The notes under the pieces are model-generated. The model was not told the origin of the DNA. It searched no databases and worked only from the letters and a program-made list of their open reading frames with translations. Made by a program: the position numbers and the translations under genes. A stretch of 64,000 nt of DNA from JAPOXK01 sp965220315. Its GTDB lineage: Bacteria > Chloroflexota > Dehalococcoidia > Bin125. Below are positions 59,672 through 64,000 of this stretch, piece after piece. The stretch lies in the NCBI GenBank assembly GCA_965220315.1, contig CBDCPP010000001.1, positions 310,001 to 374,000 of the forward strand, given 5' to 3'. The stretch's first letter is position 1, and each line of letters opens with the position of its first letter.

Positions 59672-61270
59672 CTAGTTGATCCGGCGTCCGTCCGCCCCAG
59701 ATTCCTTCCAGAGCGTTTCGCGTAGCTCGAACTTCTTGAGCTTGCCGGTCGCCGTGCGCGGGAGCGCAGCGACGAACTCGACGCGGGTCGGCGCCTTGAA
59801 ATGGGCCATGCGGGCGCGACAGTGCTCGATGATCGCCTCGGCAGTAGCGGCCTCTCCTTCTCGCAATACAACGACGGCGAGCGGTGTCTCGCCCCATCTC
59901 TCTGAGGGCACGCCGATCACGGCTGCCTCAAGGACGGCGGGGTATCCGTACAACACATCCTCCACCTCAATGGAGGAAACGTTCTCGCCACCCGTGATGA
60001 TCATGTCCTTGGCACGGTCGACGAGGTTGATATAGCCGTGTTCATCCACCGTCGCCAGATCGCCGGTATGGAACCAACCATCGACGATGGCCTTGGCCGT
60101 CTCTTCCGGCTGCTCCCAATAGCCCTTGAAAACGACGTTGGATCGCGCGAGCACTTCTCCGATCGCTTCGTCATCGGGCGGCACGTCGTTGCCGTCCGAA
60201 TCGACAACGCGGACCTGCACGCCGATGATGTCGTGCCCTGCGCGGACTTTAATGCGGCGGGCGCCATCGGCGTCGACACCCATGTAGGGCTTGACCTCGG
60301 CCAAGGTGAGCAAGGGTGAGGTCTCTGTCAGCCCGTAGCCTTGGACGAACTCCCAGCCAAGCTCTGTTTCGAGGCGCTCGATGAAGCGCAGCGGCGGCGG
60401 CGCACCCGCGACCACGAAGCGGGGCTTGGTCGTGATGTGGTACTGGCTGCGGTCGGGATAGTCGAGAATCGCCGCCAGCACGGCGGGCGCCATGCAAGCG
60501 AAGGTCACGTCTTCATCCTGCATGAGCCGGTAGATCTCCTTGGGGTCGACCTTGCGCAGAACGACGTGCCGCGCACCCACGGCCGTAAGGGCATAGGGCC
60601 CGCCCCACCCGTTGGCGTGGAACATGGGCAGCGTCCACATCTCCACGTCCTGGTTATTGATACGGCTGTGGACGAGGAAGTTGTAGGTATTGAGATAGAT
60701 GTTGCGATGGGTCAGCATCACCCCCTTCGGACGCGCTGTGGTTCCTGATGTGTAATTGATGCTGTAGAGATCGTTCTCCTCCAAGCCGGGGTCGGGCGGG
60801 GTTGTCGCCAGCTGACCGGCGATCACGTCTTCCCAGTCCCGCCAGCCGTCCGGAACCGGCGCAGCGGCGAAGCGCGCGACGATGAAATGCTCGACCGTAG
60901 GAAGTTTGGGCTGTAGCTCATCGATCACAGCCGTGTAGTCGGAGTCGACCAGCATCACTTTCGCGCCGACGTGATTGACGATGTAGTCGAAATCATCAGC
61001 GATAAGGCGATAGTTCATGGGCACGATCACGGCGCCGATAGATGCCACGCCGTAAAACGCTTCGAGGAAATGATGGCTGTTCGGACTGAGAATGCAGATG
61101 CGATCACCTTTGCCAACGCCCAATGCCGCCAGCCCGTGGCCGAGTTGGTTAGCGCGTGACCCGAATTCCGCATACGTCCAGCGCTCGGCGCCGTCGACGA
61201 CTGCCTCACTAGGGCCGTAGAGCTTGACCGCACGATTGATGAAGTCGCTGACGAGCAGGGGTACTTCCAC
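59672..61270 (-). CDS. Acyl-CoA synthetase (AMP-forming)
   Basis: A 532-residue ANL-superfamily acid-CoA ligase. The ATP loop YTSGTTARPKGV (173-184), the A5-type QGYGLTETSP, A7 WFHTGDLATVDEHGYINLVD and the A10 Lys in TATGKLKKFELRE are all present. It forms acyl-CoA from a carboxylic acid through an acyl-AMP. GTG 61270 after TGGAGG (7 bases) is the likely start; the open frame to 61375 covers the LOG gene. It sits between the LOG-like protein and the hydrolase and could activate the product of the monooxygenases. Confidence 0.92.
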   Translation of the reverse strand: MEVPLLVSDFINRAVKLYGPSEAVVDGAERWTYAEFGSRANQLGHGLAALGVGKGDRICILSPNSHHFLEAFYGVASIGAVIVPMNYRLIADDFDYIVNHVGAKVMLVDSDYTAVIDELQPKLPTVEHFIVARFAAAPVPDGWRDWEDVIAGQLATTPPDPGLEENDLYSINYTSGTTARPKGVMLTHRNIYLNTYNFLVHSRINNQDVEMWTLPMFHANGWGGPYALTAVGARHVVLRKVDPKEIYRLMQDEDVTFACMAPAVLAAILDYPDRSQYHITTKPRFVVAGAPPPLRFIERLETELGWEFVQGYGLTETSPLLTLAEVKPYMGVDADGARRIKVRAGHDIIGVQVRVVDSDGNDVPPDDEAIGEVLARSNVVFKGYWEQPEETAKAIVDGWFHTGDLATVDEHGYINLVDRAKDMIITGGENVSSIEVEDVLYGYPAVLEAAVIGVPSERWGETPLAVVVLREGEAATAEAIIEHCRARMAHFKAPTRVEFVAALPRTATGKLKKFELRETLWKESGADGRRIN

Positions 61271-61298
61271 CGTCTCACCTCCACAGATTGTGAGAATA

Positions 61299-61784
61299 TT
61301 ACCGCGCCCGCAGCGATCCGTTGTTTTCGGCAGCAGCGACCGCGGCGGCAACAGCATCGACGGGCGCATCGACACGGATCAATGGATCGTTGCCGGAACC
61401 GTCGTCGACAGCCCAAGTACCAAGACCGACTACCGGGCGTCCGAACTGCAGAGCAAAGGCGATCTCGCTAAGCGTGCCGTAGGAACCGTCGATCGCGATC
61501 ATGGCATCGCCGGCGCGTGCCACCACAGCGTTCCGGGCCACGCCAAGCCCCGTGGGAATCGCGAACTCAACGTACGGATTCGCCGACGCCGCCGCGTCGC
61601 CGGGCAGGATGCCGATCGTATGACCGCGCTCGGCGCGCGCGCCCCGGCAGGCTGCCTCCATCACTCCCCCAAGCCCTCCACAAACGAGCGTGTGACCCCC
61701 ACGCCCAACCTCTCGGCCGACCGCTTCCGCCACAGCAAGTGCAGCGGGAGTCGGCTCCCTTGCTCCCACAACCGCGATGCGCAT
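61299..61784 (-). CDS. LOG/SLOG-type nucleotide-binding protein (TIGR00725)
   Basis: A 161-residue protein of the TIGR00725 type, related to LOG phosphoribohydrolases. MRIAVVGARE, TLVCGGLGGVMEAACRG and IDGSYGTLSEIAFALQFGRP carry the nucleotide-binding loops. The canonical PGGxGTxxE is DGSYGTLSE, so catalysis is uncertain. It may bind or hydrolyse a nucleotide. ATG 61784 gives the natural N terminus; the longer frame to 61883 is a monooxygenase shadow. Confidence 0.8.
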   Translation of the reverse strand: MRIAVVGAREPTPAALAVAEAVGREVGRGGHTLVCGGLGGVMEAACRGARAERGHTIGILPGDAAASANPYVEFAIPTGLGVARNAVVARAGDAMIAIDGSYGTLSEIAFALQFGRPVVGLGTWAVDDGSGNDPLIRVDAPVDAVAAAVAAAENNGSLRAR

Positions 61785-61800
61785 TGGACAGGTGCCCCGG

Positions 61801-63042
61801 CTAAGTGCGTAGGGCAGACAGCGATTCTTGCGCGGCAGCATCGCTGACAGGTGCGTCAACCTCGAACGGATCGTTGAGCTCAAGCTCGGACGCGATCTCG
61901 CGCACAGCGGGGAGGACCTCCCGACCCAGCAACTCGATGCACCGCATGGAGTCTCCGTGGGTCACGACACCGTCGTTACCCCAGATCATGAAGATGCCGG
62001 GACGCGTCGCCTCCATGATTACGCGGAGTTGCTTGATGACCTGATCCGGGGTTCCTGCAATGATGCGCAAGTTCTCGATCTGCTGCTCGAAGCCGACATC
62101 GCGTCTGGCAACGCGCCGCCCGTGGGCGATCTCTACCAGAACCTGGCGTTGCTTCGCCGGGTTGTAGCCTGCAGGAGCACTCCAGACCGGATGAGCCAGG
62201 CCCGTAAATTCCCCTTGCATCCAGGTGAACTCGCGGGCGTTGGCGAACGCTTTCTCTTCGGTATCGGCGCAATGCACGCGTAACAGGTAACCGCGATGCT
62301 CGGGTCCGGGTTGGAAGCCCACCTCCTCAGCGACTTGAGCGTAGAGCTTCCACACCTTAATCGTGTCCTCAACGGTGGTGTTGAGACAGACGTAGGGATA
62401 CCGGTGCCGCGCTGCCCAGACTACCGTCTCTCGACTCGCGATTCCGGGGACCCAGACCCGTGGATGCGGACGCTGCAACGGCAGTGCCCAGGGATTCACC
62501 ACACGGTTTTGATAATGCGCACCCTCCCAACGCCAAGGCCCGTGCTCCGTCCACGTTTTGATGATGAGGTCATGTGCTTCCTCGAAGCGCTCACGGTTGT
62601 AGGCGGGATTCACACCGATCGCGAGCTGTTCCGTACCACCGCCCCGCACAAAACCTGAGACGAGCCGCCCTTGCGAGACGAGGTCGATCATCGCCAGCTC
62701 TTCAGCCAAACGCACCGGGTTCTCGGTGAGGGGGAGCGGATTGCCGAGGAGCACGATCTTCACCCGCTCAGTAATCGCGGCCAAGATCGACGCGAAGACA
62801 TTGCACTTTGATTGCATGCAGAACGGAGCGTTGTGGTGCTCATTCAGCATGATCCCATCGAAGCCGACCTCTTCAACGAGCTTGTACTCGGTGATCCGGT
62901 CTTGATAGAGCTGGCTGGCCGCGTCGCGATCGTAAAAGCGATTGGAGAACATCAGGGCCGTATGGCCGGCCTTGCGGCCCTCCTCCTCGGGATAGGCCGA
63001 CATGGGCTGTTCAGTGAAATAGGCGAGGTGCACTGTGGACAT
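61801..63042 (-). CDS. LLM-class flavin-dependent monooxygenase (second cluster, copy A)
   Basis: A 413-residue luciferase-like monooxygenase of a subfamily different from the 2.9-6.4 kb trio. FDGIMLNEHHNAPFCMQSKC, NPLPLTENPVRLAEELAMID, GRLVSGFVRGGGTEQ and NPAYNRERFEEAHDL are characteristic. The ribosome-binding site AGGAGG is directly before ATG 63042, so the in-frame GTG three codons later (63033) is an alternative start. It shares a 17-bp gap with the LOG gene and is followed on the same strand by the ligase and hydrolase. Close paralogue of the next gene. Confidence 0.9.
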   Translation of the reverse strand: MSTVHLAYFTEQPMSAYPEEEGRKAGHTALMFSNRFYDRDAASQLYQDRITEYKLVEEVGFDGIMLNEHHNAPFCMQSKCNVFASILAAITERVKIVLLGNPLPLTENPVRLAEELAMIDLVSQGRLVSGFVRGGGTEQLAIGVNPAYNRERFEEAHDLIIKTWTEHGPWRWEGAHYQNRVVNPWALPLQRPHPRVWVPGIASRETVVWAARHRYPYVCLNTTVEDTIKVWKLYAQVAEEVGFQPGPEHRGYLLRVHCADTEEKAFANAREFTWMQGEFTGLAHPVWSAPAGYNPAKQRQVLVEIAHGRRVARRDVGFEQQIENLRIIAGTPDQVIKQLRVIMEATRPGIFMIWGNDGVVTHGDSMRCIELLGREVLPAVREIASELELNDPFEVDAPVSDAAAQESLSALRT

Positions 63043-63113
63043 CCCTCCTGCTATGGCGATCGCACGGGGATAGTAACGCGCGAAGCCGCCGGAGGCGCGA
63101 CGGGGTCCAGCTG

Positions 63114-64000
63114 CTAGGCGCTGGCGGGCTGGAGCTCCGCTTGGGGTGTAGCGGCAAGGCTGACCGGCGCATCGATATCGAACGGGCTGTTGAGCCCCAG
63201 TTCATCTGCGTGTTGGCGGACGGCAGGGAGCACTTCCTGGCCCATCAGCTCGATACAGCGCATACCAGTTTCATGGCTAACGCGGCCATCATTGCACCAA
63301 ATGTTGAGAATGCCGGGGCGTAATTCGTCGAGGACACGCTTGAGGCCTTCAATAGCTTGGTCCGGGGTCCCCACGATGACGTTGCCGGCACTCATCAGAT
63401 CCTGGATCGTCACGCTCTTGCCGACGTTGGCCACGTTCTTGCGCCGACCGTTCGCCATCTCGACGAATTGACGGCGCCACGTCGGTGAGCCGTAGCCGGA
63501 AGGATTGTGCCAGACCGGGTGCGTGACACCCGTGAACTCGCCCTGCATCCACATATAGTGCTGGGCCGCCGCGATCGCCTTTTCCTCGGTGTCCTGGACA
63601 TGCACGCGGAGCTCGTAACCTTTGGTCTCCGGACCAGGTTCATAGCCGACAGCACGAGCCGTCTCATCGTAAAGGGCCCAGATCTTCTTAGTGGTCTCGA
63701 AGGTCGTGCTAAGCGCCACGAAAGGATAGCGGTGCTCGGCGGCGAAAATGACCGTCTCCTTGCTGGCGACACCGGGCATCCAAATCCGCGGGTGCGGCTT
63801 CTGCAGTGGCTGGATCCATGGATTCACCACGCGGAGCTGGAAATGATTGCCTTCCCAGCGCCAGGGACCAGGCTCCGTCCAGGTCTTCACGATGAGGTCG
63901 TGCGACTCCACGAAGCGCTCACGGTTATAAGCAGGATTAGCGTTGGTCGAGATCTGCTCCGTACCGCCGCCCCGGACGAATCCCGAGATGATACGGCCCT
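63114..64000 (-). CDS. LLM-class flavin-dependent monooxygenase (copy B, cut by window end)
   Basis: The 3' part of a second luciferase-like monooxygenase, continuing past the window edge. The visible part starts within RIISGFVRGGGTEQISTNAN and runs through PAYNRERFVESHDL to its stop. Its sequence is collinear with copy A (PWRWEGNHFQLRVVNPW, EFTGVTHPVWHNPSGYG), so the missing N terminus is about 130 residues. A tandem duplication is clear. Function as for copy A. Confidence 0.9.
   Translation of the reverse strand, partial: GRIISGFVRGGGTEQISTNANPAYNRERFVESHDLIVKTWTEPGPWRWEGNHFQLRVVNPWIQPLQKPHPRIWMPGVASKETVIFAAEHRYPFVALSTTFETTKKIWALYDETARAVGYEPGPETKGYELRVHVQDTEEKAIAAAQHYMWMQGEFTGVTHPVWHNPSGYGSPTWRRQFVEMANGRRKNVANVGKSVTIQDLMSAGNVIVGTPDQAIEGLKRVLDELRPGILNIWCNDGRVSHETGMRCIELMGQEVLPAVRQHADELGLNSPFDIDAPVSLAATPQAELQPASA

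Noticed and set aside
1..64000. tRNA and rRNA genes
   Set aside because: No cloverleaf with a T-loop GGTTCRANNCC block and no conserved rRNA segments were noticed by eye. A covariance-model scan would be decisive.

Overview
The window reads as high-GC chromosomal DNA from a monoderm-like bacterium, most likely a Chloroflexota member of the SAR202/Dehalococcoidia kind. This is inferred from gene content, not from a marker gene. The reasons are five luciferase-like flavin monooxygenases (FMNOs) in two clusters, amidases, a CaiB CoA-transferase, a 2-hydroxyacyl-CoA lyase-like enzyme, a separate catalytic chain of methylmalonyl-CoA mutase, an F420/FMN split-barrel protein, tandem sortases and a c-di-AMP (ydaO) riboswitch. 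I saw no rRNA, tRNA or CRISPR array. Genes are densely packed, with GTG and TTG starts, 4-bp start/stop overlaps, and convergent pairs whose stop codons share CTAG or TTAG.

Layout. 1-6.4 kb: two tandem amidases (the second broken by a one-base frameshift) followed by three tandem paralogous FMNOs, all on the + strand. 6.5-10.8 kb: alpha/beta hydrolase, small membrane protein, zinc alcohol dehydrogenase, tandem-domain universal stress protein, 3-hydroxyisobutyrate-dehydrogenase-like enzyme. 10.85-11.72 kb: no intact gene, but a c-di-AMP riboswitch with its own terminator, several perfect hairpins and what looks like a decayed secreted-protein gene. 11.7-19.7 kb: YjeF-type epimerase, short MutY, EamA transporter, sugar nucleotidyltransferase, two sortases, and threonine synthase with a stand-alone NIL-domain protein. 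19.98-22.99 kb: accessory defence-like island with a DUF262/HNH-type (GmrSD/SspE-like) protein, a DUF2806 protein and two relics of the 5' end of a type I restriction hsdR gene. 23.3-30.9 kb: a transhydrogenase-like flavoprotein with altered motifs, membrane protein, lipoprotein solute-binding protein, an 11-residue-repeat protein, a Pro/Glu-rich lipoprotein, and an aldolase/dehydrogenase fusion. 31.1-37.8 kb: an IS3 transposase relic, then the recombination nuclease pair addB-addA. 38.1-50.1 kb: metabolic and housekeeping genes (TPP lyase, M23 peptidase, aldo/keto reductase, phosphoesterase, DUF429, mutase, split-barrel protein, DinB, pterin dehydratase, threonine dehydratase, SRAP, P450). 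50.1-58.4 kb: Lhr helicase, DUF169, CaiB CoA-transferase, family 6 uracil/hypoxanthine-DNA glycosylase, DUF4062. 58.8-64 kb: a minus-strand operon of two FMNOs, a LOG-like protein, an acyl-CoA ligase and an alpha/beta hydrolase with a Cys nucleophile.

How the genes fit together. The two FMNO clusters, each with hydrolytic or CoA-activating partners, suggest oxidative attack on resistant organic molecules followed by amide or ester cleavage and CoA-dependent breakdown. The most interesting non-metabolic parts are the defence island with its hsdR scars, and the c-di-AMP riboswitch that no longer has an evident intact target gene.
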